34,256 bases of DNA from Deltaproteobacteria bacterium (GCA_030690165.1 JAUYHF010000014.1:1-34256); one strand, 5' to 3'; positions 23,168 to 30,692 are shown, counted from the stretch's first letter. The notes: generated from the letters alone by a model not told the origin. Program-made: numbers and translations.

Positions 23168-24088
23168 ATGGCAAACTGGAAAGACGTATTAGAGCAAATC
23201 CAAACCCTCAAGGCTAAACACACCAGCCTTGCCCAGCAATCTGTTGATTTGGTCCGCAGAGATTATTTGAAAAAACTAGCCGACCATACAAGCCGCAATG
23301 TTATTGCCTATTATTCCGGTTTCCTTTCTAAGCCAGAGATTCCTTCAGATATAATAGATGAAGATAAAAATGGTTTTCTGATGGCTGTGCATCGACTGGA
23401 TAGAAAAAAAGGCCTTGACCTTATATTACATACTCCAGGTGGCAGTATTTCTACAACACAATCTATTGTCAATTATCTTCACAAAATGTTTGGTTCCGAC
23501 ATTAGGGCTATTGTTCCTCAAATTGCTATGTCTGCTGGAACAATGATAGCTTGTTCTTGTAAAAGTATTTTAATGACAAGTCATTCAAACCTAGGGCCAA
23601 TTGATCCCCATTTAAGAGGAATTCCCGCCTATGGTGTAATTCAAGAATTTTAGAGAGCTTGTAAAGAAATTAAAAAGGATCCATTTAAAACCCCGGTGTG
23701 GACGACAATAATTGGACAGTATAGACCGACTTTCTTAAGTCAATGTGAAAATGCAATAAAAAGATCAAATAGTTTTGTCGAAGAACAGTTAAAACAAATT
23801 ATGTTTGCTAACGATCCAAAAGCTAAAGAAAAAGCTAAAAAGGTTGTAAAGCGATTAGCAGATTATAAAGGCAATAAAGGCCATGATAGGCATATACATG
23901 CTGAAGAATGTAAGTCTATAGGTTTGAATATTGAAATGGTAGAAAATGATCAAAAATTGCAGGATTTATTATTGCCAGTTCATCACTGTTATATGCACAG
24001 TCTAATGAATACCCTTTCATATAAAATAATTGAAAATCATCTTGGAGCTGCTTTTGTAAAACAACAGGCTATTATTATGAATCAATAA
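23168..24088 (+). pseudogene. SDH_sah-family (ClpP-fold) serine protease gene with an in-frame amber codon
   Basis: A single reading frame encodes about 306 aa but is cut by TAG at 23651-23653 (codon 162). The first part shows the crotonase/ClpP-like core: 'LDLILHTPGGSISTTQSIVN', 'IRAIVPQIAMSAGTMIACSC' with putative nucleophile Ser122, and 'SHSNLGPIDPHLRGIPAYGV'. After the stop the same frame continues at once with 'RACKEIKKDPFKTPVW' and the helical C-terminal half, so only one substitution separates it from an intact gene. This matches serine dehydrogenase proteinase (SDH_sah) proteins, thought to be membrane-associated or defence-associated proteases. There is no strong ribosome site at ATG 23168. 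Base composition is more AT-rich than the haem genes, suggesting acquisition. Confidence 0.75.
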
Positions 24089-24224
24089 TATGGGACAGTT
24101 GCCCCTTTACTGGCTTTTTAAGAAGCTCTAAAAAACTGTGACTGTTTTTTATTAAGAGGCTTACCCCAAGATAGATAAACAACACCACAAAAAATCCGAT
24201 AATCGTTGCGATTGCCCAGCCCCT
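24075..24224 (-). pseudogene. Possible remnant of a small membrane protein
   Basis: On the minus strand a 49-codon frame without a start codon reads 'GWAIATIIGFFVVLFIYLGV', then SLLIKNSHSFLELLKKPVKG and QLSHIIDS before TAA. One clear membrane helix followed by a basic tail looks protein-like, and the frame is closed upstream by TGA at 24225-24227, as if the 5' end had been lost. It overlaps the tail of the protease pseudogene by 14 nt. I cannot name it and it may be chance. The rest of 24225-24310 shows nothing I can support. Confidence 0.3.
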
Positions 24225-24315
24225 TCACGCCATTCTTTCACATAAATATGTAGAAAAAGGTGTAGAAAAGGGGAGATGTTTTGTTTGTTTTTCTTTGTTG
24301 CTATTTTAACACCCC

Positions 24316-24381
24316 ATGCTCCGTTTTGTCATACACAAACATAAAGCAACGCATCTGCATTTTGATTTCCGTCTGAAGTGA
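24316..24381 (+). pseudogene. Truncated copy of the 5' end of the downstream 3'-phosphoesterase gene
   Basis: ATG 24316 begins MLRFVIHKHKATHLHFDFRL-K followed by TGA. The first 60 nt match 25337-25396, the start of the intact gene, at 56 of 60 positions, and the pyrimidine-rich leader upstream (TTTGTTTTTCTTT) is also shared. This is a partial duplication in direct orientation about 1 kb from its source. From 24382 to 24487 there is only AT-rich sequence without a gene. Confidence 0.85.
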
Positions 24382-24487
24382 AAGTAGTGTCAGATCTTGA
24401 ATTATAGCTTTTTTATTGGAAGAATTGTTCATCCTTGAGTAAGGAAACATAAAGGGATAGCGTCTCCATTTTTTAAAGCAAGGTGCA

Positions 24488-24748
24488 ATGAGTGATAGCG
24501 CCTATTTTAGGATAGAGACAATGAAAAACGACTATCGCGAACGTTCACTAAAAATCCACGGACTCATATGCGCCAAATGCGCCCGGGAGTTCACCTACAA
24601 AAATCAGCGCTTGCTGACAGTGCACCATAAAGACGGCAACCACCTTAATAATCCCCCTGACGGCTCTAACTGGGAAAACCTGTGCGTATATTGCCATGAG
24701 GATGAGCACAGCCGCGGGCTCCTTGCTGACTATTTGAGTGGAAAATAA
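24488..24748 (+). CDS. YajD-like HNH nuclease family protein
   Basis: An 86-aa protein with a compact HNH/beta-beta-alpha-metal domain: the zinc knuckle 'CAKCAREFTYKNQRLLTVHH' supplies two cysteines and the first His pair, 'KDGNHLNNPPDGSNWENL' the Asn, and 'CVYCHEDEHS' the second Cys pair with metal-binding His. This matches E. coli YajD closely over its core but lacks YajD's C-terminal tail. DNA cleavage is possible by fold but unproven for the family. ATG 24488 is used; ATG 24521 (MKNDYRERSLK) is a reasonable alternative. A thioesterase gene starts 19 nt downstream. Confidence 0.85.
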   Translation: MSDSAYFRIETMKNDYRERSLKIHGLICAKCAREFTYKNQRLLTVHHKDGNHLNNPPDGSNWENLCVYCHEDEHSRGLLADYLSGK

Positions 24749-24767
24749 TGATAGTAGGAAGGTCATC

Positions 24768-25130
24768 ATGCGAAACCATAAGCTTGTGTTGCCGGAGCAT
24801 CTGAATCATTACGGATATCTCTTTGGCGGTTATCTCCTTCATTGGGTGGATGAATACGGCTATATTGCTGCGAACCTGGATTTCCCGGGGCATCGCTTTG
24901 TAACCATTGCGCTTGATAATGTTGCTTTCAAGAAGAGTATCCGCCTCGGTTCTGTCCTCAAGTTTGATATGGAGCTGACACGGCTGGGGAATACCTCGGT
25001 CAGTTATAATATAAAGGTTTACAGCGACTCCATAGAGACGGGGGAGGAGGAACTGGTCTTTGAGACCAACATCACCTTTGTAAACGTTGACGAGGATGGC
25101 CGGAAGCAGGCTATTCGGCGGTCATCGTAA
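24768..25130 (+). CDS. Acyl-CoA thioesterase, hotdog fold (YciA/BACH type)
   Basis: About 120 aa, one hotdog domain: 'NHYGYLFGGYLLHWVDEYGY' holds the N-x-x-G-xx-FGG and catalytic Asp motif of acyl-CoA thioesterases, followed by 'VTIALDNVAFKKSIRLGSVL', 'VSYNIKVYSDSIETGEEELV' and 'ETNITFVNVDEDGRKQAI'. It should hydrolyse acyl-CoA thioesters in the cytosol; substrate range cannot be told. ATG 24768 is chosen over an upstream GTG because AGGAAGG precedes it by 6 nt. It is 19 nt after the HNH gene, probably cotranscribed with it. Confidence 0.87.
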   Translation: MRNHKLVLPEHLNHYGYLFGGYLLHWVDEYGYIAANLDFPGHRFVTIALDNVAFKKSIRLGSVLKFDMELTRLGNTSVSYNIKVYSDSIETGEEELVFETNITFVNVDEDGRKQAIRRSS

Positions 25131-25190
25131 ACAAGAAGAAACTCTGGATATTTCTTATTTTCTTTCAAGATTTTATTAAAGAGTAAAGAG

Positions 25191-25283
25191 CTACACAAAC
25201 TCAAGGTGCAGATGTCTTCCAAAAATCTTTGCAACCTTTTCAAGGGTTTTTATGGTTGGATTGCACTTGTTGGGATAGGAAAA
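25191..25283 (-). pseudogene. C-terminal fragment of an XRE-family antitoxin
   Basis: The minus-strand frame ending TAG at 25191 reads SYPNKCNPTIKTLEKVAKIF-GRHLHLEFV. 'NPTIKTLEKVAKIFG' is the last helix of a Cro/C1-type domain and the tail is typical of HigA-like antitoxins. The helix-turn-helix itself is missing: the similarity stops where the leader sequence of the phosphoesterase gene begins (about 25284). No start codon or toxin partner remains. The 60 bp to its left (25131-25190) show nothing else. Confidence 0.6.
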
Positions 25284-25336
25284 GGGGACTGATTTATTTG
25301 TTTTTCTTTATCTCTTAGCTATACTATCTAACCACC

Positions 25337-25702
25337 ATGCCCCGTTTCGTCATACACAAGCATAAAGCAACCCATCTGCATTTTGATTTCCGTCTGGAAA
25401 TGGAAGGCATCCTGAAAAGCTGGGCTGTTCCCAAGGGCGTGCCTGAGGATGCCGGAATAAAAAGACTTGCGGTGGCTGTGGAGGATCATCCGCTTGATTA
25501 TATTTATTTTGAGGGGATTATACCTGAAGGGCAATATGGCGCTGGAACTGTTGAGATATGGGATGACGGAAATTACGAGCTTGAGTCAATGGAAAAAGGG
25601 AAGATGGTTTTTAACCTCAAGGGCAGAAAACTGAAAGGCCGGTATGCAATGATTCATACAAACGGAAAGAATTGGCTTGTCTTTAAACTCAAAGACGCTT
25701 GA
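25337..25702 (+). CDS. Stand-alone DNA ligase D-type 3'-phosphoesterase
   Basis: A 121-aa protein equal to the PE domain of LigD: 'MPRFVIHKHKATHLHFDFRL' contains the metal-binding His and Asp residues, 'ILKSWAVPKGVP' follows, then 'AVAVEDHPLDYIYFEG', 'IPEGQYGAGTVEIWDDG' and 'LKGRYAMIHTNGKNWLVFKL'. LigD-PE trims 3'-phosphates and ribonucleotides from DNA ends in repair. Here it is encoded alone, without ligase or polymerase domains and without ku nearby, as in many bacteria and archaea. ATG 25337 lacks a good ribosome site. A truncated copy of its 5' end lies at 24316. Confidence 0.92.
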   Translation: MPRFVIHKHKATHLHFDFRLEMEGILKSWAVPKGVPEDAGIKRLAVAVEDHPLDYIYFEGIIPEGQYGAGTVEIWDDGNYELESMEKGKMVFNLKGRKLKGRYAMIHTNGKNWLVFKLKDA

Positions 25703-25719
25703 AATAACTTTAACCCGCC

Positions 25720-25746
25720 TTGATTTCATTGGCAGTTTTATATAAT
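25720..25746 (+). promoter_or_regulatory. Candidate promoter for the DUF4177-hydrogenase protease pair
   Basis: TTGATT (25720-25725) and a perfect TATAAT (25741-25746) are 15 nt apart, a short spacer, 17 nt before ATG 25763. The -10 box is convincing and the -35 box less so. Confidence 0.4.
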
Positions 25747-25762
25747 ATAGAGGCCAATAGAA

Positions 25763-25939
25763 ATGCTAAACTACAAAGTAGTTGAAATAAACACAGTTAC
25801 TGACGAAGAATTGGAATCTGCAATAAACAAGTGGATAAAGGAAGGCTGGGCGCTTGACGGCATACACTTTGTTATGCGCGAGGCATCCAAAAGGCCTGCC
25901 ATGGCATTTATACTTTTTACAAAAGAGGATAAGGGTTAG
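25763..25939 (+). CDS. DUF4177-like small protein
   Basis: A 58-aa protein, MLNYKVVEINTVTDEELESA ... GWALDGIHFVMREASKRPAM, ending KEDKG. The N-terminal 'YKVVEI', central 'INKWIKEGWALDGIHF' and C-terminal 'AFILFTK' strand follow the beta-alpha-beta pattern of DUF4177 proteins, whose function is unknown. Its TAG is followed with no gap by the GTG of the hydrogenase maturation protease, so the two are cotranscribed and coupled. That linkage hints at a hydrogenase-related role, but this is inference only. Confidence 0.75.
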   Translation: MLNYKVVEINTVTDEELESAINKWIKEGWALDGIHFVMREASKRPAMAFILFTKEDKG

Positions 25940-26455
25940 GTGCGGGTCATCGGTGTGGGAAATATTTTGTTAAAGGATGAAGGTATAGGTGTCCGAGTAG
26001 CAGAATATATAAAAGAAAAAAGTCTCCTTCCCCCCGAAATAGATGTTGTGGATGGGGGAACCGGTGGCATACAGCTTATCTCTATTATCAAAGATGCAGA
26101 TTGCCTCATTATAATAGACGCTGTTAAGGGCGGCGGAAGACCTGGCAATATCTACAGATTTACAATTGACGACATCCCTGTCAATATAGCGCAAAAGACA
26201 TCCCTTCACGAGCTCGGACTTCAGGAGGTATTTGCCTTATTGGATTTATCAGAAGGGAAAAGGCCTGAAACAGTCATTATAATCGGGATTGAGCCGGGAG
26301 AGGTTGCGTATGGTATGGACTTAAGCCCTAAACTTAAAGCAGTTGTGCCAAAGGCGGCCGGAGTGGTTGTGGATGAGGTAGAAAAAATATTTAAAATTAA
26401 GAAAGGCCGTATCTCTCCAGCCTTATATTTCCATCTTCATAAACGAGATAACTAA
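25940..26455 (+). CDS. Hydrogenase maturation protease (HyaD/HybD/HycI family)
   Basis: A 171-aa endopeptidase that removes the C-terminal peptide of a [NiFe]-hydrogenase large subunit after nickel insertion. It shows the N-terminal 'VIGVGNILLKDEGIGVRVAE' (with the metal-binding acidic residue), 'DCLIIIDAVKGGGRPG' (second Asp) and 'TSLHELGLQEVF' (His ligand), the complete nickel-sensing triad. GTG 25940 directly follows the DUF4177 stop. The last 59 nt overlap the convergent lpxH gene. No hydrogenase structural genes are present, so the substrate is encoded elsewhere and the exact subtype is open. Confidence 0.92.
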   Translation: MRVIGVGNILLKDEGIGVRVAEYIKEKSLLPPEIDVVDGGTGGIQLISIIKDADCLIIIDAVKGGGRPGNIYRFTIDDIPVNIAQKTSLHELGLQEVFALLDLSEGKRPETVIIIGIEPGEVAYGMDLSPKLKAVVPKAAGVVVDEVEKIFKIKKGRISPALYFHLHKRDN

Positions 26456-27113
26456 ATTCCTTTATCCAGTCCCCTGGGTTGGCATAAATCCCCCTTTTGC
26501 CATTTACAGCTATTTCTGAGATTTCCGGAACATGGGAATGGGCAAAAATGACAACATCAAATCCTTGTTTGATTTTCTCCTTTGCGAATTCCCTCTGGAG
26601 ATTATCCAGAACGTCACCCCTTTTATGATTTCCGCGGCTTTTTTTTGACAATACCATTGCAGCCTTCCAGACAAGAAAAGGCGGTACAATTTTGACAATT
26701 ATACTGACAACCGGACTTCTTAAAAACCTCCGCCAGATTTTATAACTTATACTATGCTCTGCAATATCACCGTGGGCAAGAAAGAACCTTTTCCCATCCA
26801 AGGTTATGTCCGCTGAATCAGGATAAACCGCGCCGTCTAATATGTCTTTAAAAAACGGCGCTACAGAAAAATCATGATTGCCTTCAACATATATTATATT
26901 TGTACCTGACTCCTTAAGCCTTTTAAACTGAGCTAAGACAGGGGAATAATTATACTCCAGTGTTTTATTATAGCCTGTCCAGAATTCAAAAAGGTCGCCC
27001 AGTACGAAGAGTATGTCAACATCCTTTAGTGTTTTAAGAAAAAAGCAGAGGTGTTTTTGATTTGGGTCATTAAGGCCTTTCAGATGCGCGTCTGCAATAA
27101 ATATGGCTCTCAT
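26397..27113 (-). CDS. lpxH: UDP-2,3-diacylglucosamine diphosphatase LpxH
   Basis: A 238-aa calcineurin-like phosphoesterase that cleaves UDP-2,3-diacylglucosamine to lipid X in lipid A synthesis, at the inner face of the membrane. The dinuclear metal ligands are visible: Asp8 and His10 in IADAHL, Asp40 in VLGDLFEFW, Asn79-His80 in VEGNHDF, His114 in FLAHGD, and the C-terminal 'FAHSHVPEI' pair. It implies an outer membrane with lipopolysaccharide. The start overlaps the aroE stop by 4 nt (ATGA), and the 3' end overlaps the convergent hydrogenase protease gene. Other phosphoesterases share the fold, but length and motif spacing fit LpxH. Confidence 0.9.
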   Translation of the reverse strand: MRAIFIADAHLKGLNDPNQKHLCFFLKTLKDVDILFVLGDLFEFWTGYNKTLEYNYSPVLAQFKRLKESGTNIIYVEGNHDFSVAPFFKDILDGAVYPDSADITLDGKRFFLAHGDIAEHSISYKIWRRFLRSPVVSIIVKIVPPFLVWKAAMVLSKKSRGNHKRGDVLDNLQREFAKEKIKQGFDVVIFAHSHVPEISEIAVNGKRGIYANPGDWIKEFSYLVYEDGNIRLERYGLS

Positions 27114-27973
27114 ATTGTCTTTAATGCCTTCAAAGCAGCCTTTCTCATAACATTTACCGGCGCATCAATCCCTGTCCAGAGTTTAAAACTTTTTGCGCCC
27201 TGGTGAATCAGCATGCTTAGACCGCCATAAGCAGTCAATCCGAGTTTATCCGCCTTTTTAAGCAAAAGGGTTTGTAAAGGGTTATACACAATATCCGATA
27301 CTATTGCTGTTTTTGGCAAGGCCTCCAACGGGATTTCTAAAATTTCGTTTTTCTCCATACCAACAGATGTTGTATTTACAAGCAGATTGATATCCTGAAA
27401 ATATGTCCTTAGTATATCCTCCTCAAGCCCAATAGCCTCAAATTTTGTATCCGGAAATTTTCTTTTAAATGTTTTTATAAGATTGTCGGCCCTTGACAAT
27501 GTCCTGTTTGCAATAATGATTTTTTTTGTCCCGCTTTTGGCAAGGGCTGCCAATACTGCCCTTGCAGCCCCGCCTGCGCCAAGGATTATAATTATCTTAT
27601 CTTTAGGATTAAATTTGCAATCCTCTTTTATTGACGCAACATAGCCATAACCGTCAGTATTGTAGCCTATGAGTCGCCCGTCTTTATTGACTATTGTATT
27701 CACTGCACCTATAAGCCTTGCCTCCTCTGAAATATCATCAAGTAATTTCATTACAGCTTCTTTGTGTGGTATGGTGATATTTACGCCCAACATACCGAAT
27801 CCCTTTATTCCATTAACCGCATCTCTCAAATTTGAAGGCTTTATTTCAAATGGCATATAAATCATATCAAGCCCAAGCGCCTTGATAACGGCATTATGCA
27901 TGGCCGGGGATATGGTATGTCTTATAGGATATCCAAATATGCCTAATATTTTTGCTTTGGCAGTGATATTCAC
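27110..27973 (-). CDS. aroE: Shikimate dehydrogenase
   Basis: NADPH-dependent reduction of 3-dehydroshikimate to shikimate in aromatic amino acid synthesis. The N-terminal substrate domain shows 'ILGIFGYPIRHTISPAMHNA', 'GVNITIPHKEAVMKLLDDIS' with the catalytic Lys, and 'IGAVNTIVNKDGRLIGYNTD'. The NADP site is 'IIILGAGGAARAVLAAL' with 'IANRTLSRADNL'. 'YGGLSMLIHQGAKSFKLWTG' closes the fold. I take GTG 27973 as start: product MNITAKAKILGIFG, with GGGAGG 10 nt upstream. The open frame could reach 27997 (TTG), but those codons lie in the inverted-repeat element at 27973-28050, which thus supplies the ribosome site. Confidence 0.93.
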   Translation of the reverse strand: MNITAKAKILGIFGYPIRHTISPAMHNAVIKALGLDMIYMPFEIKPSNLRDAVNGIKGFGMLGVNITIPHKEAVMKLLDDISEEARLIGAVNTIVNKDGRLIGYNTDGYGYVASIKEDCKFNPKDKIIIILGAGGAARAVLAALAKSGTKKIIIANRTLSRADNLIKTFKRKFPDTKFEAIGLEEDILRTYFQDINLLVNTTSVGMEKNEILEIPLEALPKTAIVSDIVYNPLQTLLLKKADKLGLTAYGGLSMLIHQGAKSFKLWTGIDAPVNVMRKAALKALKTI

Positions 27974-28050
27974 CCCGTTAGAAGCCTCCCTTCTCAAAGA
28001 TAATCCCCACCAGAAGCAAACTGTTCATTAACAACGAACTTCTAACGGGG
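27973..28050. repeat. 78-bp inverted-repeat element between ribF and aroE
   Basis: CCCCGTTAGAAG (27973-27984) and its exact complement CTTCTAACGGGG (28039-28050) bound a 54-bp core. The element begins one base after the ribF stop and ends at the probable aroE start codon, filling the intergenic gap completely. On the minus-strand transcript it would fold into a stem with the aroE Shine-Dalgarno (GGGAGG) beside its 3' arm. It resembles a small palindromic or MITE-like element. Confidence 0.85.
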
Positions 28051-28051
28051 T

Positions 28052-28969
28052 TCATTTCAGTATTTTCTTTACCTTTTCAACATCTCTTTTTATCTGGTTC
28101 GCCAACCCCTTTGCACTTTTGAAGGTCTTTTCACCACGGAGCCTTTGAATAAATTCAATTTTTAGTTTTTTACCATAAATATTTTGCTTGAAATTTATTA
28201 TATGCGCCTCAACAGCGCGTTTATTTGTATGGAAAGTGGGGGCAATCCCTATATTGACAGCCCCTTTATATATCTTATTACCCAACAGCGCCAGGACTGC
28301 GTATATCCCGTCCTTTGGTATGAGTTCGTTATGAATCTCAATGTTTGCCGTTGGGAAGCCGAGGTGTCTTCCGATATTTCTTCCTTTGACCACCTTTCCT
28401 GACACAGCATACGGCCTTCCCAGAAAACCCGCAGCCTCTCTGACCTTGCCGTACCTGATATATTCCCGTATCTTTGAGCTGCTTATAATTATCCCTCTTT
28501 TTTTGCAGGCAGGGATTACAGACACCTTAAAACCAAACTTTTTCCCAAGCTCCTTCAAATATTCTATAGTGCCTGTTCTACCTTTTCCAAATGCGTAATC
28601 ATGGCCTACCCAGACCTCTTTTGCCTTCAATTGTTTTACCAGCACATCTTCTGCAAACTCCCCTGGATGCTGAGAGGCAAATTCTTTTGTAAATCTGGCA
28701 AGGATTAGATAATCTATGCCCGATGCCTTTATCAATTCTATCTTTTCTTTCAATGTTGTAAGCAGCAGCGGGCTCTTATGCGGCGCAACTATCTTTAATG
28801 GATGGGGTTCAAATGTATAAACAACAGATGGAAACTTTAATTTTGCAGCCCTGTCCTTTACTGCCCTTAAAACCTTTTGATGCCCCTTATGAACACCGTC
28901 AAATTTACCGAGGGTAACGATGGGCGGTTTTATGTTTTTAAATTTTCTAATGTCCGTGATGATTTGCAT
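28052..28969 (-). CDS. ribF: Bifunctional riboflavin kinase / FAD synthetase
   Basis: A 305-aa enzyme that phosphorylates riboflavin to FMN and adenylates it to FAD. The N-terminal nucleotidyltransferase half has 'VTLGKFDGVHKGHQKVL', 'VVYTFEPHPLKI' and 'VGHDYAFGKGRTGTIEYLKE', and 'SSSKIREYIRYGKVREAAGF'. The C-terminal flavokinase half has 'GRNIGRHLGFPTANIE', 'IPKDGIYAVLALL' and 'NIGIAPTF'. It is expressed in the aspC-ribF-aroE-lpxH direction, 32 nt after aspC. Length and motif order are standard. Confidence 0.95.
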   Translation of the reverse strand: MQIITDIRKFKNIKPPIVTLGKFDGVHKGHQKVLRAVKDRAAKLKFPSVVYTFEPHPLKIVAPHKSPLLLTTLKEKIELIKASGIDYLILARFTKEFASQHPGEFAEDVLVKQLKAKEVWVGHDYAFGKGRTGTIEYLKELGKKFGFKVSVIPACKKRGIIISSSKIREYIRYGKVREAAGFLGRPYAVSGKVVKGRNIGRHLGFPTANIEIHNELIPKDGIYAVLALLGNKIYKGAVNIGIAPTFHTNKRAVEAHIINFKQNIYGKKLKIEFIQRLRGEKTFKSAKGLANQIKRDVEKVKKILK

Positions 28970-29001
28970 AAATAGCGGATAGCGTATAGGAGAAGCGGAT
29001 A

Positions 29002-30210
29002 TTATTCTAATTTCTTCACAGTCTCTTCTATCCGCTTCAGTCCTTCCTTTATATTTTCCATTGATGTGGCATAGGATAAACGGATATGGCCGTCGCAGCC
29101 GAATGCCTCGCCCGGAACAACCGCAACCTCTGCCTCCTCGAGAAGAAATTCCGCAAGGTCTCCTGAAGAATTTATCGCCTTTCCGTTGAACCTTTTTTTC
29201 AGAAGTTTTGAAATGTTTGGAAATACATAAAACGACCCGGGAGGAAGCATACAGCGGATGCCTTTTATTGCGTTAAGGCCATTTACAATAATCTTCCGCC
29301 TTTTATCAAATTCCGTCCTCATCTCCTCTACTTTTTCCTGCGGCCCATTTAAAGCCTCCACCGCTGCCTTCTGGCTGATGGATGTCGGGTTTGATGTGGA
29401 CTGGCTCTGGATATTTGTCATTGCCTTTATAAGTTCCTTTGGACCTGCTGCATAGCCTATTCTCCAGCCTGTCATGGAATATGTCTTTGATACGCCGTTT
29501 AAGACAATGGTCTGCCTTTTTATCTCTTCTGAAAATGAGGCCACTGAAATAAACGGGTGATTGTCGTAACAGAGTTTTTCATATATCTCATCTGATATTA
29601 TGAACACGCCCTTTTTTACTGCTATGTCCGCTATAGCCTTTAATTCTTCAGGCATATATGCCACGCCTGTCGGATTTGACGGGCTGTTTATTACAATTGC
29701 CTTTGTTGAAGGGGTTATCGCATCTTCAAGTTCATCCGGTGTTATCTTGAAACCGTTCTCCTCGCGCGCGGGCAATATGACAGGAGTTGCGCCGCTTATC
29801 GCAACCATCACAGGATATGATACCCAGTACGGCGCCGGGATAAGCACCTCGTCCCCTTTTTCAAAAAATGCCAGCGACAGATTAAAGAATGATTGTTTGC
29901 CGCCGCAGGATACAAGGATTTCATCCCTTGTGTAATCAAGGCCATTGTCCCTTTTAAATTTATTTATTACCGCGTCCTTGAGCTCATCTGTTCCACCCAC
30001 AGCGGTATATTTGGTAAAACCGGACTTAATTGCCTTTATGGCAGCCTCTTTTATATTAAGAGCCGTGTCAAAATCAGGCTCGCCTGCGCCAAAATCTATA
30101 ACATCCCACCCCTTGGCCTTCATGGCCTTTGCCTTTGCAGTAATGGCAAGGGTCGGCGATTCCTTTACATCCTGCATCCGCTTTGCAAGTTTTAAAACAT
30201 ATCCGCTCAT
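29002..30210 (-). CDS. aspC: Class I aminotransferase (aspartate/prephenate type)
   Basis: A 402-aa PLP enzyme of fold type I, subgroup I-gamma/beta common in thermophilic and anaerobic bacteria. Seen: 'VIDFGAGEPDFDT', 'YTAVGGTDELKDAVINKFKR', 'APYWVSYPVMVAI', 'VINSPSNPTGVAY' with the Asn that holds PLP, 'FIISDEIYEKLCYD' with the Asp-x-x-Tyr pair, the PLP lysine in 'LNGVSKTYSMTGWRIGYAAG', and the carboxylate-binding Arg in 'HIRLSYATSMENI'. It should convert aspartate and 2-oxoglutarate to oxaloacetate and glutamate, possibly also prephenate or aromatic substrates. The start ATG overlaps the coaD stop by 4 nt. Confidence 0.92.
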   Translation of the reverse strand: MSGYVLKLAKRMQDVKESPTLAITAKAKAMKAKGWDVIDFGAGEPDFDTALNIKEAAIKAIKSGFTKYTAVGGTDELKDAVINKFKRDNGLDYTRDEILVSCGGKQSFFNLSLAFFEKGDEVLIPAPYWVSYPVMVAISGATPVILPAREENGFKITPDELEDAITPSTKAIVINSPSNPTGVAYMPEELKAIADIAVKKGVFIISDEIYEKLCYDNHPFISVASFSEEIKRQTIVLNGVSKTYSMTGWRIGYAAGPKELIKAMTNIQSQSTSNPTSISQKAAVEALNGPQEKVEEMRTEFDKRRKIIVNGLNAIKGIRCMLPPGSFYVFPNISKLLKKRFNGKAINSSGDLAEFLLEEAEVAVVPGEAFGCDGHIRLSYATSMENIKEGLKRIEETVKKLE

Positions 30211-30692
30211 CTGATATTCCTCTCCTTCAGCATCTTTGCCACATTCGGCGGGACAAAGCAGTCAAACCTGCCGCCGAGCCGCGCTATCTCCTTTATGAAT
30301 CGCGAGCTTAAATATGAATAATCTTCAGCGGTCATCATAAATACGGTTTCAATGTCCGGGGCAAGTTTTCTGTTGGTAAGCGCCATCTGGAATTCATATT
30401 CAAAATCGGATATGACCCGCAAACCCCTTACAATAATATGGGCCTTTTTCTTATGCAGATAATCTATCAACAGGCAGTCGAAACTTTCAACATTCACTTT
30501 TTTATATTTCTTAACTGACTCCTTTACCATCCTTATCCTTTCATCCACAGTAAACAGAGGCTCCTTTGTCTGACTTTCTGCAATTGCTACTATAAGCCCG
30601 TCAAAGAGTTTCAATCCCCTCTCTATAACATCAAGGTGGCCATTTGTTATAGGGTCAAATGTTCCCGGATAAACTGCTGTACGTTTTTTCAT
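30207..30692 (-). CDS. coaD: Phosphopantetheine adenylyltransferase
   Basis: A 161-aa cytosolic enzyme, the penultimate step of coenzyme A synthesis: it transfers AMP from ATP to 4'-phosphopantetheine. The N-terminus 'AVYPGTFDPITNGHLDVIER' contains the T/HxGH-type nucleotidyltransferase motif (here TNGH), 'IVRGLRVISDFEYEFQMAL' and 'NRKLAPDIETVFMM' line the pantetheine site, and 'YSYLSSRFIKEIARLGG' is the second ATP motif. It is linked by ATGA overlaps to rsmD upstream and aspC downstream, the common rsmD-coaD pair of bacteria. Confidence 0.96.
   Translation of the reverse strand: MKKRTAVYPGTFDPITNGHLDVIERGLKLFDGLIVAIAESQTKEPLFTVDERIRMVKESVKKYKKVNVESFDCLLIDYLHKKKAHIIVRGLRVISDFEYEFQMALTNRKLAPDIETVFMMTAEDYSYLSSRFIKEIARLGGRFDCFVPPNVAKMLKERNIR

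Noticed and set aside
23651-23653. TAG as a pyrrolysine codon
   Set aside because: No pyl genes or methylamine methyltransferases are in the window and the protease family has no known pyrrolysine; mutation or error is simpler.
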